DNA of 64,000 nucleotides. Source: Bradyrhizobium forestalis (lineage in GTDB: Bacteria > Pseudomonadota > Alphaproteobacteria > Rhizobiales > Xanthobacteraceae). The notes under the pieces were generated by a model, which was not told where the DNA came from, did no database searches, and was given only the letters and a program-made list of their open reading frames with translations. The stretch is from assembly GCF_002795245.1 (NCBI RefSeq), contig NZ_PGVG01000013.1:120233-184232 (forward strand), written 5' to 3'. Both the position numbers and the translations under genes were made by a program. Shown piece after piece: positions 1 to 8,754 of this stretch (position 1 is the stretch's first letter; each line of letters starts with the position of its first letter).

Positions 1-1294
1 TGGAGGTGAACATCCGATAAGGCTCGGTGATCCCGCGGGTCACGAGGTCGTCGATCATCACACCAAGATAGCCATCGGCACGGTCGAACACCGTCAGCGC
101 AGCGCCGCTGGCGGAGAGCGCGGCATTTAGGCCAGCGACGATGCCCTGCCCGGCGGCTTCCTCATATCCGGTGGTGCCGTTGATCTGCCCGGCCAGGAAC
201 AGGCCACGCAGACGCTTGGTCTGCAGGGTCGGATCGAGCTCGCGGGGATCGATGTGGTCGTATTCGATGGCGTAGCCCGGACGGACCATCTTCACCCGCT
301 CCAGGCCGGCAATGCTGGCGAGGATCGCGAGCTGGACTTCCTCGGGGAGCGAGGTCGAGATGCCGTTGGGATAGACTGTGCTGTCGTCGAGCCCTTCCGG
401 CTCCAGGAAGATCTGGTGGCCGTCGCGGTCGCCGAACCGGACGATCTTGTCCTCGATCGAGGGGCAATAGCGCGGCCCGGAGCTCTTGATCTGGCCGGAG
501 TACATCGGGGAGCGATGGACATTGGCCCGGATCACCTCATGGGTCGCGGGCGTGGTCCGGGTGATCCCGCACTGGATCTGCGGGGTCGTGATCCGCTTGG
601 TCATGACCGAGAACGGCTCCGGCGGCTCATCTCCGGGCTGCATTTCGACCGCCGACCAGTCGATCGTGGTGCCGTCCAGACGCGGCGGCGTCCCGGTCTT
701 CAGCCGTCCGAGGGTGAAGCCGGCACGCTCGAAGGAGGCCGAAAGACCCATCGCCGGGGCCTCGCCGACGCGACCGGCGGGCCAGTTCTTCTCGCCGAGA
801 TGGATCAGGCCGCGCAGGAAGGTGCCGGTTGTGACCACGATCGCCCCTGCCCGAAGCTCCCGGCCATCGGCCAGACGCAGTCCCGTGACCCGGCCATCGA
901 CTACGAAAAGCTCATCGGCCTCGCCTTCGATCACGGAGAGCCCATCGGTCTCCCGGATCGCGGCCTGCATCGCCGCCGCATAGAGCTTCCGGTCGGCCTG
1001 GGCCCGCGGACCCCGGACCGCTGGACCTTTGCGGCGATTGAGCACCCTGAATTGGATGCCGCCGGCATCACCGACACGGCCCATCAGACCATCGAGAGCG
1101 TCGACTTCGCGAACCAGATGGCCCTTGCCGAGACCGCCGATGGCGGGATTGCAGGACATCGCGCCGATCGTGGAGAAACGATGCGTCACCAGGGCAGTCG
1201 CTGCTCCCATCCGGGCCGCCGCTGCCGCAGCTTCACAGCCGGCGTGGCCGCCGCCAATCACGATGACGTCGAAACTTGCTTGCTCTGTTCGCAT
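1..1294 (-). CDS. mnmG: tRNA uridine-5-carboxymethylaminomethyl modification enzyme MnmG (3' end outside window)
   Basis: FAD-dependent subunit of the MnmE-MnmG complex, which installs (carboxymethyl)aminomethyl groups on wobble U34 of certain tRNAs in the cytoplasm. The start is ATG at 1294. The N-terminus carries the dinucleotide-binding motif GGGHAG at residues 14-19. Further family signatures visible in translation are CNPAIGG, GTFLRG and the stretch KTGTPPR. 431 complete codons are present against about 620 for the family, so the gene runs off the left edge and the missing part is C-terminal. It reads away from mnmE's side of the parS cluster, in the conserved order mnmE-mnmG(-rsmG-parA-parB). 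No frameshift seen. Confidence 0.96.
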   Translation of the reverse strand, partial: MRTEQASFDVIVIGGGHAGCEAAAAAARMGAATALVTHRFSTIGAMSCNPAIGGLGKGHLVREVDALDGLMGRVGDAGGIQFRVLNRRKGPAVRGPRAQADRKLYAAAMQAAIRETDGLSVIEGEADELFVVDGRVTGLRLADGRELRAGAIVVTTGTFLRGLIHLGEKNWPAGRVGEAPAMGLSASFERAGFTLGRLKTGTPPRLDGTTIDWSAVEMQPGDEPPEPFSVMTKRITTPQIQCGITRTTPATHEVIRANVHRSPMYSGQIKSSGPRYCPSIEDKIVRFGDRDGHQIFLEPEGLDDSTVYPNGISTSLPEEVQLAILASIAGLERVKMVRPGYAIEYDHIDPRELDPTLQTKRLRGLFLAGQINGTTGYEEAAGQGIVAGLNAALSASGAALTVFDRADGYLGVMIDDLVTRGITEPYRMFTS

Positions 1295-1347
1295 GAGCGG
1301 ACTTCTAACTCAGAGGCGGAAAAGCCGGAAGTGGAAACTGGGACGGG

Positions 1348-1363
1348 TGTTTCACGTGAAACG
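1348..1363. other. parS: parS site 1 (15/16 to consensus)
   Basis: TGTTTCACGTGAAACG differs from the canonical ParB site TGTTTCACGTGAAACA only in the last base. It lies 54 bp upstream of the mnmG start codon. ParB binds such palindromes and spreads to form the partition complex. Confidence 0.92.
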
Positions 1364-1441
1364 GAGGCGGCTGCTCTCAGGTCGAGACGTTTTTCGCGAA
1401 AACAACCCCATGCACAGTAGGAAGCGCGTTGATCCACCTCA

Positions 1442-1457
1442 TGTTTCGCGTGAAACT
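1442..1457. other. parS: degenerate parS-like site 2
   Basis: TGTTTCGCGTGAAACT matches the ParB site at 14 of 16 positions: an A to G change at position 7 in the core, and T for A at the end. It may be a weaker or decayed site; the other three copies nearby support a real relation. Confidence 0.7.
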
Positions 1458-1559
1458 AGATCGAGGCCCTTGGCCGGATGATCGAGCAAAAGCCTTATCA
1501 GGTGCCCGTTATCTCGCTGCCTGAGCTGACGGTTGGACCCGAGACAATCGCGTCACACT

Positions 1560-1645
1560 CCGTGATTGCGAGCGCAGCGCAATCCAGAGTCTCGCGACGG
1601 AGGTAGTCTGGATTGCTTCGTCGCAAGGGCTCCTCGCAATGACGA
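1560..1645. repeat. dispersed imperfect inverted repeat
   Basis: Two opposed halves, one reading GATTGCGAGCGCAGCGCAAT then CCAGAG, the other TCTGGATTGCTTCGTCGC and then CTCGCAATGACG, form a long imperfect palindrome. Elements of this sequence type are scattered between genes in Rhizobiales genomes (general knowledge). It is non-coding. Confidence 0.6.
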
Positions 1646-1727
1646 GAATTGGGGCATGGCCGTCGGCCTTAACGCCCCCTGAAGCGATATCAGACCGCGC
1701 AACGGGCGGTCGCCCTAGCCCTAGCGT

Positions 1728-1743
1728 TGTTTCACGTGAAACA
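1728..1743. other. parS: parS site 3 (perfect)
   Basis: TGTTTCACGTGAAACA is identical to the canonical 16-bp ParB-binding palindrome. It lies 93 bp downstream of the mnmE stop codon. Confidence 0.95.
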
Positions 1744-1777
1744 GCCAGAAATCCTTAGGCAGGAACATCCCACCTGC

Positions 1778-1793
1778 TGTTTCACGTGAAACG
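1778..1793. other. parS: parS site 4 (15/16)
   Basis: TGTTTCACGTGAAACG lies 50 bp, start to start, from the perfect site and differs only at the terminal base. It is 43 bp downstream of mnmE. Confidence 0.92.
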
Positions 1794-1836
1794 CAAGAAC
1801 TGGAACAAGCGCTAGTTCTACAATGAAGAACTAGCG

Positions 1837-3207
1837 TTACTTTCCGATGCAGAACTTCTGGAAGATGGCCCCGAGGACGTCTTCGACGTCCACCCGGCCC
1901 AACAGGCGACCCAAGGCATAGGCCGCGGCACGCAGCTCTTCGGCCGCGAGCTCTTCGCCCTCTTCTACAAGCTCCAGACTCCGGCGCAAGCTGTCTAACG
2001 CCTGACGCAACAGGTCGCGTTGGCGGGTCCGGGTCACCAAGGCACCCTCGGTCGTCCCGAAAAAATTGGCGGCGAATTCTACGAGCGCACTGATCAACTC
2101 GGGAATGCCATCGCCCCGGCTTGCCGAGATCCCGAACTCGCCAGCCGGCTCGGCTCCTCCGGCCCCGCCAGGGTCGATGCCAAGGTCGATCTTGTTGCGC
2201 ACGATCCAGACCGAGCCGCGGGATCGATCGCTTCCATCGCCGGGCGTCCACAGCGGCGGCCTTGCGCCCTGTTCGATCAAACGACCGCCCTCGACCAGCC
2301 ACAACACCAGGTCAGCGTCTTCGGCGCGCGCCCTCGCCCGGCGCACACCTTCCTGCTCCACGGGATCATCGGTCTCGCGAATGCCGGCGGTGTCGATCAC
2401 CGTGACGGGATAGCCGTCGAGATCGAGCTGCACCTCGATGACGTCGCGCGTGGTCCCGGCATGCGGCGAGACGATCGCGACCTCGCGGCGCGCAAGCTGA
2501 TTCATCAGCGTCGACTTGCCGACGTTCGGCTCGCCCGCAATCGCAACCACCAGGCCGTCGCGCAAGCGTTCAGCTTGTCCCTGTGCCGCAAGGACTTTTG
2601 CGATTTCGTCGTGAAGCGCCCTGATCGCCTTCACCGCCGGCGCCCTCAGCTCCGCCGGCACATCGCCTTCATCGGAAAAATCGATGCCGGCCTCGATCAG
2701 CGCCGAGGCCTCGATGATTCGCTCGCGCCAATCGCGCGCACGGTCGCCGAGCAGGCCTTGCAACTGCCGCAGCGCCTGGCGCCGTTGCCGATCGGTGTCA
2801 GCGTGGATGAGGTCATCGAGACCCTCGGCCTCGGTGAGGTCGAGCTTGCCGTTCTCGAAGGCCCGCCGGGTAAACTCGCCCGGCTCAGCCGTGCGTGTAT
2901 TCGGAATATCGGAAATTGCGGCGAGGAGCGCCACCAGCACCGCCCGGCCGCCATGGACGTGAAATTCGGCGATGTCCTCGCCGGTCGCGCTGCCCGGCCC
3001 TGGAAACCAGAGCACCACCGCATCGTCGATCGGCTGGCCCGCACTGTTGCGGAGCAGCCGGCGGCTCGCCTGTCGCGGCACCGGCAGCTTGCTCGCGAGC
3101 GTCGTCAGCACCAGGCCGGCCTGCGAGCCAGACACGCGCACCACGGCGATCGCGCTGGGCGCCCGCCCGGATGACAGCGCAAAAATGGTCTGGTCTCGCG
3201 GATGCAT
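1837..3207 (-). CDS. mnmE: tRNA modification GTPase MnmE (TrmE)
   Basis: GTPase partner of MnmG in wobble-uridine modification of tRNA. Of 456 aa, residues 1-120 form the folate-binding N-domain. The G domain sits inside the helical domain, with G1 GEPNVGKST at 225-233, the conserved TT of G2 at 252-253, DTAG at 272-275 and NKID at 338-341. The C-terminus ends in the family's C-I-G-K motif (Cys453), needed for formyl-folate chemistry. Length is normal. The ATG at 3207 matches the family N-terminus. It is transcribed in the same direction as rho, 313 bp downstream of it, behind the rho terminator. Confidence 0.97.
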   Translation of the reverse strand: MHPRDQTIFALSSGRAPSAIAVVRVSGSQAGLVLTTLASKLPVPRQASRRLLRNSAGQPIDDAVVLWFPGPGSATGEDIAEFHVHGGRAVLVALLAAISDIPNTRTAEPGEFTRRAFENGKLDLTEAEGLDDLIHADTDRQRRQALRQLQGLLGDRARDWRERIIEASALIEAGIDFSDEGDVPAELRAPAVKAIRALHDEIAKVLAAQGQAERLRDGLVVAIAGEPNVGKSTLMNQLARREVAIVSPHAGTTRDVIEVQLDLDGYPVTVIDTAGIRETDDPVEQEGVRRARARAEDADLVLWLVEGGRLIEQGARPPLWTPGDGSDRSRGSVWIVRNKIDLGIDPGGAGGAEPAGEFGISASRGDGIPELISALVEFAANFFGTTEGALVTRTRQRDLLRQALDSLRRSLELVEEGEELAAEELRAAAYALGRLLGRVDVEDVLGAIFQKFCIGK

Positions 3208-3520
3208 GGCCTATTTGTCGGGCTCCCGGCGAAAAGGCAAACATCCGTTTTTAGCCGCCGAGCGGCGGGATTTTGCTGCACCAGATTCCGCAGCAAGCTC
3301 GTATTGCGCTGCAGCATACCCGCAAGCACTTTTGCTGCGGGAAAAGCCTTCCGCACAACGGACAGGCTGATCGAACTTCAAGTATTATTTTTATATATCA
3401 ACAGATTAAAGGACATCTAGGGTCAGGTCGCTGGCTGCCCTTTATGCTGCGCCTCCGCTGCAGCAAAGCCGCACAACAAAAGGGCGCCCGAAGGCGCCCC
3501 TGATCTTTGCTGCAGTCCAC
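3208..3520. other. rho-mnmE intergenic region
   Basis: 313 bases with no convincing gene. It holds the rho terminator and, closer to mnmE, an AT-rich tract near 3380-3415 that may be the mnmE promoter. TTGCTGC/GCAGCAA recurs about six times in both orientations. One pair, CTGCAGCAAAG at 3458-3468 and its exact complement at 3505-3515, brackets the terminator hairpin. Confidence 0.7.
3477..3499 (-). terminator. intrinsic terminator of rho
   Basis: Read on the minus strand, a perfect 7-bp GC stem GGGCGCC/GGCGCCC closes a TTCG tetraloop and is followed by a T run. It begins about 20 bp after the rho stop codon. It is nested inside the 11-bp inverted repeat 3458-3468/3505-3515. Confidence 0.9.
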
Positions 3521-4786
<1,266 letters not shown>

Positions 4787-5036
4787 TGGGGTGGTCCTGT
4801 GGGGTAACCTGAAAAGAGGGGGGTGCGAGGAGGCTCTGAAATGCGGACGTGAGAAGGTAAGGTCCGCAGGTCTGGCAAGGTGAGTGCCGGTGAGGCTTCA
4901 AACCTGATGCGGTGTCCGGCCTCTGGAAAGCTCGGACACAACCACATCCGCCTGCGTTGGGTGGGATATCGATAATATAGAAAATCGCTTCCCGCTCCGC
5001 AAGCCGAAGCGCTGAGCTAATCGTCGCGCGCCCTGC

Positions 5037-5471
5037 CTAGAACGGTTTCACGATCACCATGATGACGATGAAAATCATCAGGACGGTCGGCACCTCATTG
5101 ATAATCCGATAGAATTTCTGGCTGCGCGGGCGCCGGTCGGCGGCAAAATCCTTGCACCAGCGCGAAAAAAAGCCGTGGACCGCGGACAGCACCAGGACCA
5201 GTGCCAGTTTTACGTGCAGCCAGCCGAACGAGAACCAATGGCCGGACCAGGCGAGATAGAGCCCTGCGAGCCAGGTGACGATCATGGCGGGATTGATGAT
5301 CGCCTTGAGCAGCCGACGCTCCATGATCTTGAACGTCTCGGACTGCTTCGAGCCGATTTCGGCCTCGCAATGATAAACGAACAGCCGTGGCAGATAGAGC
5401 ATGCCGGCCATCCAGGAGATGACGGCAATCACGTGCAGCGCCTTGATCCAGAGATAGACGTCTTCGAACAT
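5037..5471 (-). CDS. hemJ: protoporphyrinogen IX oxidase HemJ
   Basis: Membrane heme-biosynthesis enzyme that oxidises protoporphyrinogen IX to protoporphyrin IX (UPF0093 family), common in alphaproteobacteria lacking HemG/HemY. The ATG at 5471 gives 144 aa starting MFEDVYLWIKALH, as in the family, with the conserved His near residue 13; an in-frame start at 5546 would add 25 atypical residues. Four hydrophobic segments are apparent, including ALHVIAVISWMAGMLYLPRL and the C-terminal VPTVLMIFIVIMVIV. It is the last leftward gene before the putative origin. hemE, often a neighbour in relatives, is not in the gap. Confidence 0.93.
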   Translation of the reverse strand: MFEDVYLWIKALHVIAVISWMAGMLYLPRLFVYHCEAEIGSKQSETFKIMERRLLKAIINPAMIVTWLAGLYLAWSGHWFSFGWLHVKLALVLVLSAVHGFFSRWCKDFAADRRPRSQKFYRIINEVPTVLMIFIVIMVIVKPF

Positions 5472-5930
5472 TTTCGCGGTCCGGATTGATGCCCAGGTCG
5501 GGGAACGCTGGGGATAGTAAGAACCCGTTAAGGTCTTACCCTGCACACATATCCGTCCGTAGCGCCTTCCTCAAATCTAGAATCTTAGATTCTTAAGGTT
5601 TGAGTCTATGTGACCGTGGATTGGACTCACGCAATTCCATCCGCGAGTTCACGCGCGCTTGTTCACATTCATCCACATATCCCTGACAGCTCTGGCGACT
5701 TCCGATAAGTCAGTCGGCTTCAAAGGCTTGCGCGTTTCTGTCGGCAGCTTATCAAGGGAGTTGCCCGCGCAATCCCGTTTTCGTCTCGGCAAGGTGCCGG
5801 ACTTGTTCTGACAGGTAGCGGTGTGAAGAAAATCGGCCGTTGTCCCGCCCCTGGTGTCGCACATCCCTTTCCGAGGGGTTAAGCTCCACAGAAATCCACA
5901 AACCACCCCACCGAAATTCAAAGGGTTTTT
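5472..5930. other. oriC: candidate chromosomal replication origin (oriC)
   Basis: 459-bp divergent gap between hemJ and ppsR with no credible gene. Four GANTC sites (CcrM methylation targets) begin at 5580, 5588, 5602 and 5624, inside an AT-rich tract. TTGTTCACA at 5659-5667 fits the DnaA-box pattern TTNTNCACA, TCATCCACA at 5669-5677 has one mismatch to TTATCCACA, and AAATCCACA at 5892-5900 has two. A perfect inverted repeat AGAATC-TTA-GATTCT spans 5579-5593. In Caulobacter the origin sits in the equivalent place, between the hem genes and the ppsR-like gene followed by maf (established knowledge). parS sites lie about 4 kb away. The function is inferred. Confidence 0.8.
5579..5593. repeat. 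15-bp palindrome with two GANTC sites in oriC candidate
   Basis: AGAATCTTAGATTCT has 6-bp arms around TTA, and each arm contains one GANTC methylation site. It lies in the most AT-rich part of the gap and could be part of a duplex-unwinding region or a protein-binding site. Confidence 0.65.
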
Positions 5931-6770
5931 GTGCCGACCTCGAACAATTATTTCCATCTGCACCTGGTCTCGGACTCCACGGGTGAGACGCTCATCACGG
6001 TGGCGCGCGCGGTCGCGGCCCAATACGCCAACGTGACGCCGGTCGAGCACGTCTATCCGCTGGTGCGCAGCCAGAAGCAGCTCGACCGCGTGCTCGACGA
6101 GATCGAGGAAGCGCCGGGGATCGTGCTGTTCACGCTGCTCGAGAAGGATCTGGTCGCGAGACTCGAGGACAAGTGCAAGCAGATCAACGTTCCGAGCCTG
6201 TCGATCATCGGTCCGGTGATGCAGCTGTTCGAAGCCTATCTGGGCGCGGCGACCACGGGCCGCGTCGGCGCCCAGCACGTCCTCAACGCGGAATATTTCA
6301 AGCGCATCGATGCCTTGAACTACACGATGATTCACGACGACGGTCAGCACGTTGAAGGTCTCGACGAGGCCGACGTGGTGCTGGTCGGCGTGTCCCGCAC
6401 CTCGAAGACGCCGACATCGATCTATCTTGCCAATCGCGGCATCCGCACCGCCAACGTGCCGCTGGTTCCGGGCATTCCGGTGCCCTCGCAATTGGAGACG
6501 CTGACGCGGCCGCTGGTTGTCAGCCTGCACGCGACGCCGGAACGCCTGATCCAGATCCGCCAGAATCGCCTGCTCTCAATGGGGGCCGAATCCGGCAGCG
6601 ACACCTATACCGACAAACAATCGGTCACCGAGGAGGTCGCGTTTGCTCGCAAGCTGAGCGCCAAGCATGACTGGCCGCTGCTGGACGTCACGCGCCGCTC
6701 GATCGAGGAAACCGCGGCGGCGATCATGAAGCTCTACAGCGATCGCCAGCGCAACCGGCCTTCGGAATAG
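5931..6770 (+). CDS. ppsR: pyruvate,phosphate dikinase / PEP synthase regulatory protein (DUF299)
   Basis: Bifunctional kinase/Pi-dependent phosphorylase of the DUF299 family, which switches pyruvate,phosphate dikinase or PEP synthase off and on with ADP and Pi. 279 aa. The N-terminal FHLHLVSDSTGET is characteristic and the P-loop-like GVSRTSKT lies at 153-160. The start is GTG at 5931. It is the first rightward gene from the putative origin and is followed within 10 bp by maf, as at the Caulobacter origin. Whether the target is PPDK or PpsA cannot be told from sequence. Confidence 0.93.
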   Translation: MPTSNNYFHLHLVSDSTGETLITVARAVAAQYANVTPVEHVYPLVRSQKQLDRVLDEIEEAPGIVLFTLLEKDLVARLEDKCKQINVPSLSIIGPVMQLFEAYLGAATTGRVGAQHVLNAEYFKRIDALNYTMIHDDGQHVEGLDEADVVLVGVSRTSKTPTSIYLANRGIRTANVPLVPGIPVPSQLETLTRPLVVSLHATPERLIQIRQNRLLSMGAESGSDTYTDKQSVTEEVAFARKLSAKHDWPLLDVTRRSIEETAAAIMKLYSDRQRNRPSE

Positions 6771-6778
6771 CTTCCGCC

Positions 6779-7387
6779 ATGGCTCTGTGGCGCGGCATAT
6801 CCCCGTTGATCCTGGCCTCGCAAAGCAGCGCGCGCAAAATGCTGCTGGCCAATGCCGGGCTCGAATTCGAGGCCGTGACGGCCGATATCGACGAGCGCGG
6901 CATTCAGGCCGCCTCAAGATTGTCCAATCCGCGCGAGATCGCCCTGTTGCTGGCGCGAGAAAAGGCCAAGGCGGTTTCGGTGGGTCATCCGGGGAGCTAC
7001 GTGATCGGCGCGGATCAGACATTGGCTCTTGGGATGCGTCTCTTCAACAAGCCTGCAGTCCGCGCACAGGCGTTGGCGCAATTGCGCGATCTCGCCGGCA
7101 GGAGCCACGAGCTGAATTCCGCCGTAGCCGTGGCGCATGATGGCCAGATTGTTTTCGAGGATGTGTCAGTCGCCCGCATGACCATGCGAGAGATGACCGA
7201 GGCCGAGCTCTCGGCCTATCTCGACGCTGCCGGCGAGGCCGTCACGACCAGCGTCGGCGCCTATCAGCTCGAAGGCCTCGGCATCCACCTGTTCGAACGG
7301 ATCGAGGGCGATCATTTCACCATTCTCGGCCTGCCGCTGCTGCCGCTGCTTGCGTTCCTGCGGAGCGAACAGCTAATTGCGGTGTAG
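6779..7387 (+). CDS. maf: Maf-family nucleotide pyrophosphatase
   Basis: Cytoplasmic nucleoside triphosphate pyrophosphatase of the Maf/YhdE/YceF family, thought to remove non-canonical or modified nucleotides. 202 aa. The N-terminal LILASQSSARKMLL is the substrate-binding S-x-S-x-R motif, followed by the conserved DE of ADIDERG, a GADQTL segment and the C-terminal YQLEGLG region. It lies 8 bp behind ppsR and 23 bp ahead of coaE, so probably in one operon. The aroE gene found between maf and coaE in Caulobacter is absent. Confidence 0.93.
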   Translation: MALWRGISPLILASQSSARKMLLANAGLEFEAVTADIDERGIQAASRLSNPREIALLLAREKAKAVSVGHPGSYVIGADQTLALGMRLFNKPAVRAQALAQLRDLAGRSHELNSAVAVAHDGQIVFEDVSVARMTMREMTEAELSAYLDAAGEAVTTSVGAYQLEGLGIHLFERIEGDHFTILGLPLLPLLAFLRSEQLIAV

Positions 7388-7410
7388 ATGCTAGAGAAGG
7401 CTGGGCGCTG

Positions 7411-8010
7411 ATGCGAATCCTGGGACTGACCGGCTCGATCGGGATGGGCAAATCCACCACCGCAAAGTTGTTCGCGGAGGCTGGCGTGCCTGTCTACGAC
7501 GCCGATGCCGCCGTGCATCAGCTCTATGAAGGCGAAGCGGCGCCGGCGATCGAGGCCGCCTTCCCCGGCACCACCGTGAACGGCAAGGTCGACCGGCAAA
7601 AACTGTCGGCGCGCGTCGTGCATGATCCTGCCGCGATCAAGCAGCTCGAGCAGATCGTTCATCCGATGCTTGGCGCCTCCCGGCAGAAATTCTTCGCCGA
7701 TGCCGAGGCCGCCAAGGTGCCGGTGGTGGTGCTGGACATCCCGCTGCTGTTCGAGACCGGCGGCGAGAAGCGGGTCGACGCCGTGGTCGTGGTCTCGACC
7801 TCGCCCGAACTCCAGCGCGAGCGGGTGCTGGCGCGCGGCACCATGGACCAAACCAAGCTCGACGCGATCATCGCCAAGCAGACGCCCGATGCCGAGAAAC
7901 GCAAGCGGGCCGATTTCGTGGTGGATACCTCACACGGACTTGAGCCGGTGCGCGCTCAAATCAAGCACATCCTGGCCGAGGTCGTTAAGATGCCGCAGCG
8001 GCGAGCCTGA
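7411..8010 (+). CDS. coaE: dephospho-CoA kinase
   Basis: Catalyses the last step of coenzyme A synthesis, ATP-dependent 3'-phosphorylation of dephospho-CoA. 199 aa, normal length. The P-loop GSIGMGKST is at residues 8-16. The conserved YDADAAVHQLY, the substrate segment HPML and the DIPLLFETG motif are all present. The ATG at 7411 places the P-loop at the usual distance. It sits in the ppsR-maf-coaE-dnaQ string. Confidence 0.97.
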   Translation: MRILGLTGSIGMGKSTTAKLFAEAGVPVYDADAAVHQLYEGEAAPAIEAAFPGTTVNGKVDRQKLSARVVHDPAAIKQLEQIVHPMLGASRQKFFADAEAAKVPVVVLDIPLLFETGGEKRVDAVVVVSTSPELQRERVLARGTMDQTKLDAIIAKQTPDAEKRKRADFVVDTSHGLEPVRAQIKHILAEVVKMPQRRA

Positions 8011-8037
8011 TTCGCCGTCTCACACGGCCTCCCGATC

Positions 8038-8754
8038 ATGCGCGAAATCGTCCTCGACACCGAAACCACCGGCCTCGATCCGCTCCGCGGCGATCGCCTG
8101 GTCGAGATCGGCTGCGTCGAGATCTTCAACCGCATGCCGACGGGGCAAAGCTTCCACGTCTACATCAACCCTGAACGGGACATGCCGGCGGAAGCCTTCG
8201 CGGTGCACGGACTGTCGTCCGAATTCCTGGCGACGAAGCCATTGTTCCACGAAATCGCCGACGAGTTTCTCGAGTTCATCGGCGACGCCCCGCTGGTAAT
8301 CCACAACGCCTCGTTCGACGTCGGCTTCATCAATGCCGAGCTTGACCGCATCAAGCGCGTCGCGATCCCGCGCGAGCGCCTGGTCGACACGCTGCTGCTG
8401 GCGCGTCGCAAGCATCCCGGCGTGTCGAACCGGCTCGACGATCTCTGCTCGCGCTACGCCATCGACAATTCACACCGTACCAAGCACGGCGCGCTGCTGG
8501 ACGCCGAGCTGCTGGCTGAGGTCTATGTCGATCTGGTCGGGGCGCGGCAGTCGCAGCTGCTGCTGGCTTCGGACACCCAGGAGATTCGCGTCAGTGCGAC
8601 CGGCGATGCGCCGCGGCGGCAACGCCTGGTGCCGCTCGCGCCGCGGGTTTCAGATGCCGAGCGCGAGGCCCATCGGGCCTTCATCGCGACGATGGGCGAA
8701 AAGGCGATCTGGAACGAGTACCTGCCCGCTCCAGCCGCAGCGGCTCAGGCCTGA
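8038..8754 (+). CDS. dnaQ: DNA polymerase III epsilon subunit (3'-5' proofreading exonuclease)
   Basis: Proofreading exonuclease of the replicative polymerase core. 238 aa. DEDDh motifs: Asp7 and Glu9 in LDTETTGLDP, Asp94 in HNASFDVGF, and His150 with Asp155 in HGALLDAELL. The C-terminal tail after about residue 180 would contact the alpha subunit. It lies 27 bp downstream of coaE, and its last 10 bp overlap the end of the convergent secB. Confidence 0.97.
   Translation: MREIVLDTETTGLDPLRGDRLVEIGCVEIFNRMPTGQSFHVYINPERDMPAEAFAVHGLSSEFLATKPLFHEIADEFLEFIGDAPLVIHNASFDVGFINAELDRIKRVAIPRERLVDTLLLARRKHPGVSNRLDDLCSRYAIDNSHRTKHGALLDAELLAEVYVDLVGARQSQLLLASDTQEIRVSATGDAPRRQRLVPLAPRVSDAEREAHRAFIATMGEKAIWNEYLPAPAAAAQA

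Larger units (their letters stand above)
1295..1836. other. mnmG-mnmE intergenic region with parS cluster
   Basis: About 540 bases without a convincing gene between the start of mnmG and the end of mnmE. It contains four 16-bp ParB-site-like palindromes (listed separately), a 12-bp palindrome TTTTCGCGAAAA near 1390, and a dispersed inverted repeat at 1560-1645. Chromosomal parS sites in alphaproteobacteria lie near the origin, commonly close to parAB, so this stretch probably serves as part of the partition centromere. Confidence 0.85.

Noticed and set aside
1381..1402. TTTTCGCGAAAA palindrome near the parS sites
   Set aside because: Too many mismatches to the ParB site (core CGCG instead of CACGTG) to count as a fifth parS.
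254..1420. 388-codon plus-strand open frame over mnmG
   Set aside because: Antisense to a clear MnmG reading; low-complexity His/Arg/Gly-rich product and no ribosome-binding site of note.
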